This document shows, piece by piece, positions 35,295-43,744 of a DNA stretch of 56,988 nucleotides. Numbering within the stretch: the stretch's first letter is position 1; every line of letters begins with the position of its first letter. The DNA is taken from the NCBI GenBank assembly GCA_019425655.1, contig NQWY01000198.1:1-56988 (forward strand). Reading direction: 5' to 3'. Below the pieces are notes generated by a model, which was given only the letters and a program-made list of their open reading frames with translations, did not search any database and had not been told where the DNA came from. The position numbers were made by a program, and so were the translations under genes. This stretch comes from Rhizophagus prolifer (Eukaryota > Glomeromycota > Glomeromycetes > Glomerales > Glomeraceae).

Positions 35295-35762
35295 TTATAA
35301 AAATGGTTTCATCTCATCTTCGATATTTTTTCTGAGGTCTTTCAGTTTGATGGCGTATTGTTCCATTTGGATTTCTTTTTCTGTGAGTGGATTCCATTTA
35401 GGCACTTCGATAGATTTTCCGTTTTCGTCAACAGCCACAAAGACAATGATACAATGTGTTCGCTTCTCGAATTTTTTCTCTTTCACATTTCTGGAAAATA
35501 CATCTATCGAAATGTGCATACTGGAATTTCCCGTAAAAATTACCTTGGATTCCAGCTTCACGATTTCCCCAATTTTAATGGGTTTATAAAAACGGATTCC
35601 ACCAACATAAACCGTAACGCAATAACTTCCCGACCAATTACTGGCACAGGCATAACCAACCTGGTCTATCCATTTCATCACGCTTCCGCCGTGAACATTG
35701 CCTCCAAAATTAACGTCTGTTGGTTCAGAAATAAACTGAAACGTCACAGGTTTGTTTTCCAT
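35295..35762 (-). CDS. Acyl-CoA thioesterase, hotdog fold
   Basis: 155 residues of the YciA/BACH-type acyl-CoA hydrolase family. The hotdog helix motif NFGGNVHGGSVMKWIDQVGY lies near 19-38 with the catalytic-type Asp, then GGIRFYKPIKIGEIV near 54-68. It hydrolyses acyl-CoA to free acid and CoA; chain-length preference is unknown. The stop lies about 50 bp upstream of the trp leader start, on the same strand. Confidence 0.85.
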   Translation of the reverse strand: MENKPVTFQFISEPTDVNFGGNVHGGSVMKWIDQVGYACASNWSGSYCVTVYVGGIRFYKPIKIGEIVKLESKVIFTGNSSMHISIDVFSRNVKEKKFEKRTHCIIVFVAVDENGKSIEVPKWNPLTEKEIQMEQYAIKLKDLRKNIEDEMKPFL

Positions 35763-35810
35763 TTTATTCTTAATTATGTATCAAAAATAGGGAAGCCTGA
35801 CTTTAATAAA

Positions 35811-36161
35811 ATGAAAAAAGTATTCTACCTCAAAACCTGCGGAACCAACAAGAAAATAATGACACCTCTTGACCTTTCTGACTGGGAAATGAGAGAAATA
35901 AAATCTCAACCTGTAACCGAAGCAGAACTGAAAGAAATGTATGACAAAACGAAATCTTACGAAGCACTTTTCAGTAAAAAATCGACGCAAATCAAAGAAA
36001 GAGGAATTGATGTGAGTTCATTGAAAGAAAAGGATTTTAAAAAATTGATTCTGGACCATTATAGTTTTTTGAAACGCCCGGTTTTTGTGACAGATAAAGA
36101 GGTTTTTGCAGGAAGCGATAAAAAAAATCTTGAAAACCTGAATGCATTTTTTGAGAAATAG
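35811..36161 (+). CDS. ArsC/Spx-family thioredoxin-fold protein
   Basis: 116 residues of the arsenate-reductase-like family. The N-terminal strand and Cys are FYLKTCGTNKK (near 5-15), and the later family signature KRPVFVTDKEVFAG lies near 89-102. A single Cys is seen rather than a CxxC. True arsenate reduction is not assured, as many family members are uncharacterised. The frame is open further upstream, but only the ATG at 35811 gives the family N-terminus. Confidence 0.75.
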   Translation: MKKVFYLKTCGTNKKIMTPLDLSDWEMREIKSQPVTEAELKEMYDKTKSYEALFSKKSTQIKERGIDVSSLKEKDFKKLILDHYSFLKRPVFVTDKEVFAGSDKKNLENLNAFFEK

Positions 36162-36165
36162 TTTT

Positions 36166-36291
36166 AACCACAAAAGTCACAAAAGATTTGGATGCTTTTC
36201 TAATATCGAAAAGAACAAATAAGTTGACAATATTGACTTTTGTAATATTAAAAAGTAAATTCCATATCGTTCTTTTGTGACTTTTGTGGTT
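36166..36291. repeat. Palindromic intergenic repeat AACCACAAAAG...CTTTTGTGGTT (second copy)
   Basis: Same 11-bp inverted ends as the 31955-32034 block and the same inner TCACAAAAGATTT; the middle is longer and different. Confidence 0.65.
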
Positions 36292-36304
36292 TAAAAAATA
36301 AAAA

Positions 36305-37516
36305 ATGAAACGTTCCGGAACTGCAGATTTGCCATTGCATTACGGTCAGGTTCCGCCTTGGCTGTATGAACGTATGTCCAGGCTTGGACTGGCAATTGTG
36401 GAAGTGATTCTTGCAGATTACGGAAAAAATGAAGTCTTACGACGGTTGGCTGACCCGTTTTGGTTCCAGAGTTTTGGAGCAGTGATGGGAATGGATTGGC
36501 ATTCTTCAGGAATCACGACGTCTGTAATGGGTGCTTTGAAACGAGCCATTAATCCGAATTCCAAATCTCTCGGAATTTACATTGCCGGCGGAAAAGGAAA
36601 ATTCTCCAAAGATGCACCAAATGAACTTTTGAGAATTGCAAATTCAACCGGATTGAATGGTGATGAACTGGTGCGTTGCAGCAAGTTGTCTGCAAAGGTT
36701 GATAACACGGCGATTCAGGATGGTTACCAGCTTTATCTGCATAATTTTATTTTGTCTGACGAAGGGAATTGGGCGGTTGTCCAGCAAGGGATGCACGATT
36801 CTGACGGAACAGCGAGACGTTATCATTGGCTGTCAGAAAATGTTACTTCTTTTGTGAATGAGCCTCACACGGGAATCTCCGGCGTTAATCGTGGCAATAT
36901 TCTCAACCTCACATCTTCCGAAGCAGAACAAAACAGAAACGGCATCGTTGACATAACCAAAACCGATTCCGAGAAATGGATGCAGGATTTCCAGCGTTTG
37001 ATTTTGCCGGCTCATCACGAGGTTTTGGCGAATGATGTTGATATGAAAAAGCTCGGCAATATTCTTTGGCTGGCGAGAGAAAATGAACCTGAGAATTTTG
37101 AAGATTTGCTGATGCTGAAAGGTGTTGGTCCGCGAACAATGCAATCTCTAGCTTTGGTTAGCGAAGTGATTCACGGGGCGCCATCCAGATTTACAGACCC
37201 GGCTCGTTTTTCTTTTGCGCACGGGGGAAAAGACGGTCATCCGTTTCCTGTTCCTACCAAAACTTATGACGAAACGATTTCTATTCTGCGAACCGGAATT
37301 GAGAAATCGAAGCTGGGGAATAAGGATAAAAATCAAGCCATTAAAAAACTACACGAAATTGCTGTGAGAACAGAAGAGAATTTCACGCCGGATTTTAGTG
37401 TTGAAAAAGTGATAGAAGAGGAGCGTCAAAACTCCTGGCGATTTGGTGGAAAAACTGTTTTTAGTGATGCCAAACCGCCGAAATCGAATGGCGGGATACA
37501 GTTGAGTTTATTTTGA
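36305..37516 (+). CDS. DUF763 domain-containing protein
   Basis: 403 residues matching DUF763, a conserved family of unknown function also found in archaea. Visible family blocks: SGTADLPLHYGQVPPWLYER near 4-23, DPFWFQSFGAVMGMDWHSSG near 50-69, and a helix-hairpin-helix-like LMLKGVGPRTMQSLALVSE near 267-285, which suggests nucleic-acid binding. No signal peptide. The neighbours give no functional hint. Confidence 0.82.
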   Translation: MKRSGTADLPLHYGQVPPWLYERMSRLGLAIVEVILADYGKNEVLRRLADPFWFQSFGAVMGMDWHSSGITTSVMGALKRAINPNSKSLGIYIAGGKGKFSKDAPNELLRIANSTGLNGDELVRCSKLSAKVDNTAIQDGYQLYLHNFILSDEGNWAVVQQGMHDSDGTARRYHWLSENVTSFVNEPHTGISGVNRGNILNLTSSEAEQNRNGIVDITKTDSEKWMQDFQRLILPAHHEVLANDVDMKKLGNILWLARENEPENFEDLLMLKGVGPRTMQSLALVSEVIHGAPSRFTDPARFSFAHGGKDGHPFPVPTKTYDETISILRTGIEKSKLGNKDKNQAIKKLHEIAVRTEENFTPDFSVEKVIEEERQNSWRFGGKTVFSDAKPPKSNGGIQLSLF

Positions 37517-37597
37517 TATTTTAATATTAAAAATTGATTTTGGTATATTTTAAAAATTATTTCCTAATTTTTCATCAATCAAAAACACAAAACCCAA

Positions 37598-38371
37598 ATG
37601 AAAACTGACTCTAAATTTTTCCTGACCGCCAAAAAATTTTGGAAAACAGTCGTCAATAAGGAAACTGTTGCAGACAAGCAAAAACTGCAGGATCAAATTG
37701 AATTTTATAAACGATTACTCAATATTTTTCACGCAGGAGATTTTTATTATTATGTCTTCAGTATGTACACTTCTGAACTCGACTTGGTGGGGGAAAATGT
37801 AAAACAAGTGTTGGGATATGAGCCGGATGAATTCAAGCTTGATTTACTAATGAACATTATTCACCCTGAAGACAAACCTTATTTTTTAAATTTCGAATAT
37901 AAGATTGTTGAGTTTTTCAAATCCCTTCCTTTCGAAAAAGTTCCACTTTATAAAGTGCAATATGATTTTCGGTTAAGAAAAAAAGACAGAAGCTATGCCC
38001 GTATTTTGCATCAGGCTGTACAGGTAGATTATGATGAACAAAATTATTACAGAACTCTTTCTTTAGATACAGACATAACCCATATAAAACAGGAAGGATT
38101 ACCCTGTTTTTCTCTTATTGGTCTTGATGGGGAACCTTCTTATTACAATATTCAGGATAAAGTATTTACCAAGTCATTCGATTTGTTTACTAAAAGAGAA
38201 CGTGAGATTCTGAAAGGCATCGTAGAAGGCAAAACCAGTCAGCAAATTGCAGAACGATTGTTTATAAGCTCTTATACCGTTAATGCCCACCGAAGAAATA
38301 TTATAGAGAAAGCCAACGTGAAAACACCAGTAGAATTGGTTCAGAAATGTTTGAGAGAAGGGTGGATATGA
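37598..38371 (+). CDS. PAS-LuxR transcriptional regulator (copy 1)
   Basis: 257 residues. A PAS-like sensor domain (about 45-175: LGYEPDEFKLDLLMNIIHPED) is followed by a LuxR-type helix-turn-helix (about 195-257: LFTKREREILKGIVEGKTSQ, then VNAHRRNI). It is probably a cytoplasmic regulator sensing a small ligand or redox state. A paralogue follows directly. The target genes are unknown. Confidence 0.82.
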   Translation: MKTDSKFFLTAKKFWKTVVNKETVADKQKLQDQIEFYKRLLNIFHAGDFYYYVFSMYTSELDLVGENVKQVLGYEPDEFKLDLLMNIIHPEDKPYFLNFEYKIVEFFKSLPFEKVPLYKVQYDFRLRKKDRSYARILHQAVQVDYDEQNYYRTLSLDTDITHIKQEGLPCFSLIGLDGEPSYYNIQDKVFTKSFDLFTKREREILKGIVEGKTSQQIAERLFISSYTVNAHRRNIIEKANVKTPVELVQKCLREGWI

Positions 38372-38407
38372 AAGTTGATCATTTATAAAGAAACACAAAA
38401 AACTATA

Positions 38408-39187
38408 ATGATGGAAGATTCTGACAAACTTTTAATTGCTGCCAAAAAACTTTGGGACAGAAATATTGAAAACAAATCTTCAACAACAAAAAAAGATCTT
38501 TGGATTGAGCAAATTGAGCGCTATAAAAAGATGCTTAACATTTTTCAGGCAGGCGAATATTATTATATGCTTTTTGACCTTGTGAATGGTGATGTTGCAA
38601 GTGTTAGCGATGAGTTGAAAAAAATTTTAGGTTACGAACCCAAAGAGCTGAATTCTCAATTGCTTTTTGACATAATACATCCTGATGACAGATTTTTTCT
38701 CATCAATTTTGAAGAAATAATTACTGGTTTTCTCAATTCAATTTCATTCGAGGAATATCCCTTTTATAAGTTTCAATATGATGTAAGATTAAAATCAAAA
38801 GACGGGATTTACAAACGGATTCTTGTTCAGTATCTTATGGTAGATTATGACAGTCATAATATTTTTCACAGTTTTCATATCCATACAGATATCTCACACA
38901 TAAAATATGAAGGAGAACCTTGTGTTTCTATTGTAGGAATAGAAGGAAGGCCCTCTTATTACAATATCAAAAACTTCATCCTTACCAAATCTTTCGACTT
39001 GTTTACCAAAAGAGAACGTGAAATTCTGAAAAGCATCGTAGAAGGCAAAACCAGCCAACAAGTTGCTGACGAATTTTTTATAAGCCTCTATACGGTAAAT
39101 GCACACCGAAGAAATATTATGGAAAAAGCTGGCGTAAAGACACCTATAGAGTTGGTCAAAAAGTGTTTGAGTGAAGGCTGGATTTAA
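38408..39187 (+). CDS. PAS-LuxR transcriptional regulator (copy 2)
   Basis: 259 residues from the ATG at 38408; an in-frame TTG at 38375 is less likely. It has the same layout as the gene before it: PAS-like region with LGYEPKELNSQLLFDIIHPDD, then HTH with LFTKREREILKSIVEGKTSQ. The two copies share roughly half their residues, with the HTH most alike, so this is a tandem duplication with divergence in the sensor. The gap between the genes is about 36 bp. Confidence 0.82.
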   Translation: MMEDSDKLLIAAKKLWDRNIENKSSTTKKDLWIEQIERYKKMLNIFQAGEYYYMLFDLVNGDVASVSDELKKILGYEPKELNSQLLFDIIHPDDRFFLINFEEIITGFLNSISFEEYPFYKFQYDVRLKSKDGIYKRILVQYLMVDYDSHNIFHSFHIHTDISHIKYEGEPCVSIVGIEGRPSYYNIKNFILTKSFDLFTKREREILKSIVEGKTSQQVADEFFISLYTVNAHRRNIMEKAGVKTPIELVKKCLSEGWI

Positions 39188-39266
39188 AAAATAGTTAGCT
39201 CTATCTATTTTTTTGAGTTTTCAAGTCGTATAGCTTTGTTCTTATTAACCATTTAATTATAAAGCT

Positions 39267-39674
39267 ATGAAAGAAATGTCAAAATTATTAATCCTTCTTT
39301 CTTTTGTCTATTGCTTCGTGGCGTGCAAACGAGATGAATCTGAAATAAAACAATCTGAAATAATAGGAACTTGGACTATTATAAAAATCAAATGGAAGCT
39401 AGAAGATTCTTGGGCACCATTCCCAGAAAATCCAACTCATAAACTAAAAGAAAATTTTGATTGGGAAATTGGTTTTAAGACCGATGGTCAAATTATAACA
39501 GGACCCGCTGGAACATGGAAACCAAATGATAGCGACAATGGATTTACATTATATAAAAAAGACAACCTCGCGTATGGATACTATACAGTTTTGGAAAGCA
39601 ATGGGAATACAATGACACTAGAATGCAGAGATGATGGAATCTATAAACATTATGAAATTTGGGAAAGACAATAA
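39267..39674 (+). CDS. Lipocalin-like lipoprotein
   Basis: 135 residues. The signal ends CFVAC (Cys20) and is followed by charged residues, so this is a lipoprotein. The mature part begins IIGTWTIIKI, the usual start of lipocalin-like domains, and is beta-rich. TAGCTTTG at 39231-39238 matches TAnnTTTG. The ligand is unknown. It opens a lower-GC stretch. Confidence 0.65.
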   Translation: MKEMSKLLILLSFVYCFVACKRDESEIKQSEIIGTWTIIKIKWKLEDSWAPFPENPTHKLKENFDWEIGFKTDGQIITGPAGTWKPNDSDNGFTLYKKDNLAYGYYTVLESNGNTMTLECRDDGIYKHYEIWERQ

Positions 39675-39770
39675 CGAAAAGAGTATAACCAAAAGACAAA
39701 TTTAGAGTTCCGCAAAAAAAATAGAAAATGAGAAATTGTTTTGATTAACAATCAAAAATAACAAATAATT

Positions 39771-41078
39771 ATGAAGACAAAATTTTTATTAATACTATTT
39801 TTACTTTCTTGTTTTTTTCCAAAACTACAACAAGTAAAAGATACAATTTTAGGAGCTGACAGATTTACAATTTTTAAAACCAATGAAGGTTATTTACCTC
39901 CTTCGGAATATCCATGGATGAAAAAAACAAAAGTTTGGTTTTTGAAAAGATTTGACGGTTTCATAGACCCTGTTTGGGCAAGAGGAAATACCCTTGATGA
40001 GGTAAATGACAATCTCAAATATGCTGGAAAAATATATAAAATTGGAACTGAAGAAAACAAAAACCCCGAAGAGGGTAAGTGTTTAGATTGTGGTTTGGGA
40101 TATTTTGCATTAGTACAATTAATGGACGATTTTATTTATAATACTTTAAAAAGAAATACTAAGCCTATTGTTGGTTATGCCTTTGTTTGTGGAAAATCAA
40201 GCCCGAAAGAGGCTTTTATAGAAGCGTGGAAAGGAGCGAGAAAAGAACTGGCAAAATCGACAAGTAATCCACCTAAAACATTTTATTCCTTCTATGGGAT
40301 TAATACAGAAACACCACATAATATATTTCCTCCAGGTGATTTCAATAATAATACAGGGTATCCTCTAATTGCAGCCTTCCAAACAACAAGTACAAGTATA
40401 TCCAATATAAGTAGTGAGGAATCATGGTTTTTAAAAAACTTCAAACCTCCATTAGACAATGCAGAAAGTTATGTTGAATGGATTGAGAACTATGATGACT
40501 ATTATAAACCATTTTATTTGCAAGGAAAAACGGGGGATAAATATTACAATCCTTCAGACAATTTTGACAAATATGAAGCATGGGGGAAAAATTATTTTAA
40601 AAAAGTGTGGAATCTTTCAACAGAAAGAGATGCGCGCGGTTATTATAAGTCAGTTGATGCTCCTATTTTTACACAACCATTAAAAGGAAAAAAAATAAAT
40701 ATGAAAACATCAACTAAAAACAATAGCCAAAATAACAATACAATTGAACTTAAAGAACAAATAATTTCCACACCTGTGGTAGAAAATAAAAAAAATGAGA
40801 AGCCTGAAAACGGAAATTATGAATATATAATACACGACATTAGGCGACTTGAAGAATATAAAAATGGAAAAGTCAGACTTATTAAAGATTTCAATAAAAA
40901 TAATGGTCAACTACTGAAGGAGTTGTTTATTGATGAGAATGGAGATTGGCAAGAAGAAAAATATTATCATGAAAATGGAAAGATTAAAATTCACGCAATT
41001 TATAAAGAAGGTAAATTAAAAACAATATATAGATATTATCAGAATGGACATTTAGAAAAAGAAGAAAAATATAATTGA
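39771..41078 (+). CDS. Secreted hypothetical protein with C-terminal MORN/YwqK-type repeats
   Basis: 435 residues, not recognised as a known family over most of its length. A signal peptide (about 1-18, MKTKFLLILFLLSCFFP) is followed by a region of about 300 residues with CLDCGLGYF near 104-112, no assignable fold, and a low-complexity Asn/Lys linker near 310-340. The last 75 residues hold YwqK/MORN-like repeats (NGQLLKELFIDENG, ENGKIKIHAIYKEGK, QNGHLEKEEKY). The gene is AT-rich compared with its neighbours. The function is unknown. Confidence 0.6.
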   Translation: MKTKFLLILFLLSCFFPKLQQVKDTILGADRFTIFKTNEGYLPPSEYPWMKKTKVWFLKRFDGFIDPVWARGNTLDEVNDNLKYAGKIYKIGTEENKNPEEGKCLDCGLGYFALVQLMDDFIYNTLKRNTKPIVGYAFVCGKSSPKEAFIEAWKGARKELAKSTSNPPKTFYSFYGINTETPHNIFPPGDFNNNTGYPLIAAFQTTSTSISNISSEESWFLKNFKPPLDNAESYVEWIENYDDYYKPFYLQGKTGDKYYNPSDNFDKYEAWGKNYFKKVWNLSTERDARGYYKSVDAPIFTQPLKGKKINMKTSTKNNSQNNNTIELKEQIISTPVVENKKNEKPENGNYEYIIHDIRRLEEYKNGKVRLIKDFNKNNGQLLKELFIDENGDWQEEKYYHENGKIKIHAIYKEGKLKTIYRYYQNGHLEKEEKYN

Positions 41079-41102
41079 ATTTAAACATAGCATAAAAAAG
41101 TT

Positions 41103-41189
41103 ATGAAAATTATTTTATCCTTTTCGTGTTTTCTTCTATTCATCATTGTAAAATCCCAAGAAACTTTAGCCGGTAATATTATTTTATGA
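41103..41189 (+). pseudogene. 28-codon signal-peptide-like ORF, probable gene remnant
   Basis: MKIILSFSCFLLFIIVKSQE then eight residues and TGA. It is a good signal peptide with almost no mature protein, so it is probably the 5' end of a lost secreted-protein gene rather than a functional peptide. Confidence 0.45.
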
Positions 41190-41292
41190 CTAAAATAAAA
41201 ACACATCTCAGAAATACCTGAGACGTGTTTGATTATTATAATTAAATTGATAATTTTAATAAGAATATTAGCCAATAAAAATAATGGAACGA

Positions 41293-41385
41293 CACACTCG
41301 CCCGAGTGTGCCTGCCACATACGCCCGAAGTTGGCACCCACACTCGGGCGAGTGTGACAACCTATATCGCTCGAAGGTGACGGTC
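41293..41385. repeat. Four GC-rich tandem repeats of 23-24 bp
   Basis: Units start at 41293, 41316, 41339 and 41363. Units 1 and 3 are hairpins CACACTCG-CC-CGAGTGTG and CACACTCG-GG-CGAGTGTG, which are reverse complements of each other. Units 2 and 4 are degenerate (CACATACGCCCGAAGTTGGC; TATATCGCTCGAAGGTGAC). They are much more GC-rich than the flanks. Confidence 0.6.
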
Positions 41386-41394
41386 ACATAAATA

Positions 41395-41423
41395 AAACCC
41401 GCCTCAGATTCTGAGGCGGGTTT
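41395..41423. terminator. Strong terminator ending the beta-oxidation operon
   Basis: Perfect 13-bp stem AAACCCGCCTCAG / CTGAGGCGGGTTT with a 3-nt loop. It lies 21 bp past the acyl-CoA dehydrogenase stop on the minus strand. Confidence 0.85.
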
Positions 41424-41444
41424 GGTTATAATTAAATTGATTAC

Positions 41445-43232
41445 TTAATAAGAACCTTTCTCAATAAAATGTGCGGCAATTTTTTCTGTCAATGCAATTG
41501 GATTTGGCGTGTTCACATATTTTGTAAAACGTCTTAATCCAGCTAACATCATTCTTTGCTCGTCGCCTTCTGAGAAAGAAACGATGCCTTCTTTGGCGTT
41601 GGTTGTGATGATTTCAACCGCTTTGTAAAGGTTCAGCCTTGCCATAGCTGCTTCCACAGAATCTGTTGAGAAATGCTTCTCAGCTCTCAGGATGGCGGAT
41701 TCTGCCATATAGATTTGGTTCAGGATTTCGGAAGCGTTTAATAGCAAATGCTGTTGTTTCTCGATGTCCATCATATATTTTTGAAGTGCAGAACCGGAAA
41801 CCATCAGGAATACTTTCTTCAAGTTCTTAATCACTTCTTTTTCCTCAGACATATATTCTGAATAATCAGGAATGTCAAAAGAAGGAATGCTCATCAATTC
41901 TTTAGCGACATTTTTCGCAGGCGTTAACAAATCGATTTTGCCTTGCATTGCCCGCTTGATTAACATCCCAACAGCCAAAAGTCTGTTGATTTCGTTGGTT
42001 CCTTCGTAGATTCTGGAAATCCTTGAATCTCTCCAGGCCGCTTCCATCGGCGTATCTTCGGAGAATCCCATTCCACCGTAGATTTGGATACCTTCATCAG
42101 CTGTATGTTGCGCCAAATCTGATACAAAAACTTTCAGGATAGAACATTCAACTGCAAATTCTTCCACACCTTTCAGTTCTGCTTGCTCGTGGTTCATTCC
42201 ATCGGCAACCAGTTCTTCGATTTTGTCTTCTACATTTTTCGCCGCTCTGTAAGAACCAGCTTCGCTCACGAAAGCGCCTGTTGCCATTTCTGCCAATTTC
42301 TTACGAATGGCTCCAAATGTATTGATAGAAACACCGAATTGCTTTCTCTCGGATGAATAATTCAAAGAGTAATTCAGGATTCTTCTTTGGGCATCCAGAC
42401 AGGCTGCTGCCAATTTGATACGACCAACGTTAAGTGCATTAAGAGCGATTTTGAAACCGTTATTTCTTTCGCCCAAAAGATTCTCAACAGGGATTTTCAT
42501 ATCATTGAAGAAAACCTGACGCGTAGAAGACGCACGGATTCCCAATTTGTGTTCCTCCTCCCCGAAAGTCAGACTTTCAGGATTTTCTAATTCTGAACGG
42601 TTGATTACGAATCCCGTGATGTTTTTGTCATCATCAATCTTAGCAAACAAAGTAAATGTATCTGCAAATCCTGCATTTGAAATCCACATTTTTTGTCCAT
42701 TAATAATATAATGTTTTCCGTCCTCGGAAAGTTTAGCTCTTGTTTTACCGCTGTTGGCATCCGAACCAGCATCAGGCTCAGTCAAGCAATACGCTCCGAA
42801 TTTAGTTCCGGCAGCCAAATCAGGAAGATATTTCTGCTTCTGTGCTTCGGTTCCGTATAGCAAAATTGGTAAGGTTCCGATTCCGGTGTGTGCGCCATAA
42901 GCCGTTGCCAATGAACCCGTAGAACCGGAAAGATAATCGCAGGCCAACATTGTAGTTACGAATCCCATTCCCAAACCGCCGTAAGCTTCTGGAACAGCGA
43001 TTCCCAGGAATCCCATTTCTCCAATTTTACGCATTACTTCTTCCGTATAAGCGTAATCTTTTTTCTCGAATCTTTCCTTATTCGGAACGACCTCTTTATC
43101 TATGAATTCTTTTGCAGAATCGCGAAGCATCTTTTGTTCTTCGGACAATTCCTCGATGCTGAAAATTTCCTGAGCAGTGATGTCCCTTACAAGGAATTCG
43201 CCACCGTCTAATGTTTTAGTTTCTGTTGACAT
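41445..43232 (-). CDS. Acyl-CoA dehydrogenase
   Basis: FAD-dependent acyl-CoA dehydrogenase of 595 residues, longer than the 380-residue core because of a C-terminal helical extension, as in VLCAD-like bacterial enzymes. Motifs: FGAYCLTEPDAGSDANSG near 150-167, KMWISNAGFAD near 181-191, the FAD segment QIYGGMGFSEDTPMEAAWRD near 380-399 and IYEGTNEINR with the catalytic-type Glu. It catalyses the first step of beta-oxidation. It is the last gene of the minus-strand fad operon. Confidence 0.92.
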   Translation of the reverse strand: MSTETKTLDGGEFLVRDITAQEIFSIEELSEEQKMLRDSAKEFIDKEVVPNKERFEKKDYAYTEEVMRKIGEMGFLGIAVPEAYGGLGMGFVTTMLACDYLSGSTGSLATAYGAHTGIGTLPILLYGTEAQKQKYLPDLAAGTKFGAYCLTEPDAGSDANSGKTRAKLSEDGKHYIINGQKMWISNAGFADTFTLFAKIDDDKNITGFVINRSELENPESLTFGEEEHKLGIRASSTRQVFFNDMKIPVENLLGERNNGFKIALNALNVGRIKLAAACLDAQRRILNYSLNYSSERKQFGVSINTFGAIRKKLAEMATGAFVSEAGSYRAAKNVEDKIEELVADGMNHEQAELKGVEEFAVECSILKVFVSDLAQHTADEGIQIYGGMGFSEDTPMEAAWRDSRISRIYEGTNEINRLLAVGMLIKRAMQGKIDLLTPAKNVAKELMSIPSFDIPDYSEYMSEEKEVIKNLKKVFLMVSGSALQKYMMDIEKQQHLLLNASEILNQIYMAESAILRAEKHFSTDSVEAAMARLNLYKAVEIITTNAKEGIVSFSEGDEQRMMLAGLRRFTKYVNTPNPIALTEKIAAHFIEKGSY

Positions 43233-43295
43233 AATATTTTTGTGATTTTAAATTTTTTAATTTGCTTTGATTGAAATATTTTTAAGTATTTTTTC

Positions 43296-43740
43296 GTCTA
43301 TTTTCTATCCGTCTATCATTATCTAATCTTTTAAAGTATTTTGAAATACCATTGTTGCTCTTTGAAATTCTTCAATTTTAATTTCGAAGATTTCACTTTG
43401 TTCGTCGGATAAATATTTTCGATGATTTGCTAATAAAATTTGTGTCTGCAATTCAAATGAAGAACCTAAAGAAACATCTAAAAAATGACTGAAAGATTTG
43501 TTTGTTCTGCTTGAACCTTCTGCAATGTTTGATGGAATTGAGATTGAACATCTGTCCATTTGACTTTTCAACCCATATTTTTCATAAATGGGAAAAGTAT
43601 CAGTTAGGTCTAATGTCAATTTTGATAATTCCATAGCCATTTGCCAAATCTTAAGCTTTTTAAAATTGTGTCTTTTGAATTCATTCATTTGTTGTGTTTT
43701 TATTTCTGTTAGTCTATTATCTATTCGTCTATTATCTCTC
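43296..43740. repeat. GTCTATTATCT repeats flanking the four helix bundle gene
   Basis: About 43296-43325 (CGTCTATTTTCTATCCGTCT...) and about 43707-43740 (AGTCTATTATCTATTCGTCT...) are similar, in the same orientation, and bracket the gene at 43323-43688. A third relative lies at 20020-20045. Confidence 0.5.
43323..43688 (-). CDS. Four helix bundle protein (23S rRNA IVP family)
   Basis: 121 residues matching the TIGR02436 family, first known from intervening sequences of 23S rRNA genes but common as solo genes in Bacteroidetes. Family motifs are FKKLKIWQMAMELSK near 9-23, SIPSNIAEGSSR near 50-61 and FSHFLDVSLGSSFELQTQ near 66-83. Molecular function is unknown. It lies between thiolase and acyl-CoA dehydrogenase, although it has no known role in fatty-acid oxidation. 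Related direct repeats flank it, suggesting insertion into the operon. Confidence 0.85.
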   Translation of the reverse strand: MNEFKRHNFKKLKIWQMAMELSKLTLDLTDTFPIYEKYGLKSQMDRCSISIPSNIAEGSSRTNKSFSHFLDVSLGSSFELQTQILLANHRKYLSDEQSEIFEIKIEEFQRATMVFQNTLKD

Positions 43741-43744
43741 TGTC

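Larger units (their letters stand above)
41190..41444. other. Gene-free region with hairpins and GC-rich repeats
   Basis: Holds a hairpin AAACACATCTCAG / CTGAGACGTGTTT (41199-41211, 41218-41230; one mismatch), an AT-rich spacer, four GC-rich tandem units (41293-41385) and the terminator at 41395-41423. Confidence 0.6.

Noticed and set aside
35358-35810. Long N-terminal extension of the ArsC-like frame
   Set aside because: The extension is antisense to the thioesterase gene; the family N-terminus begins at 35811.
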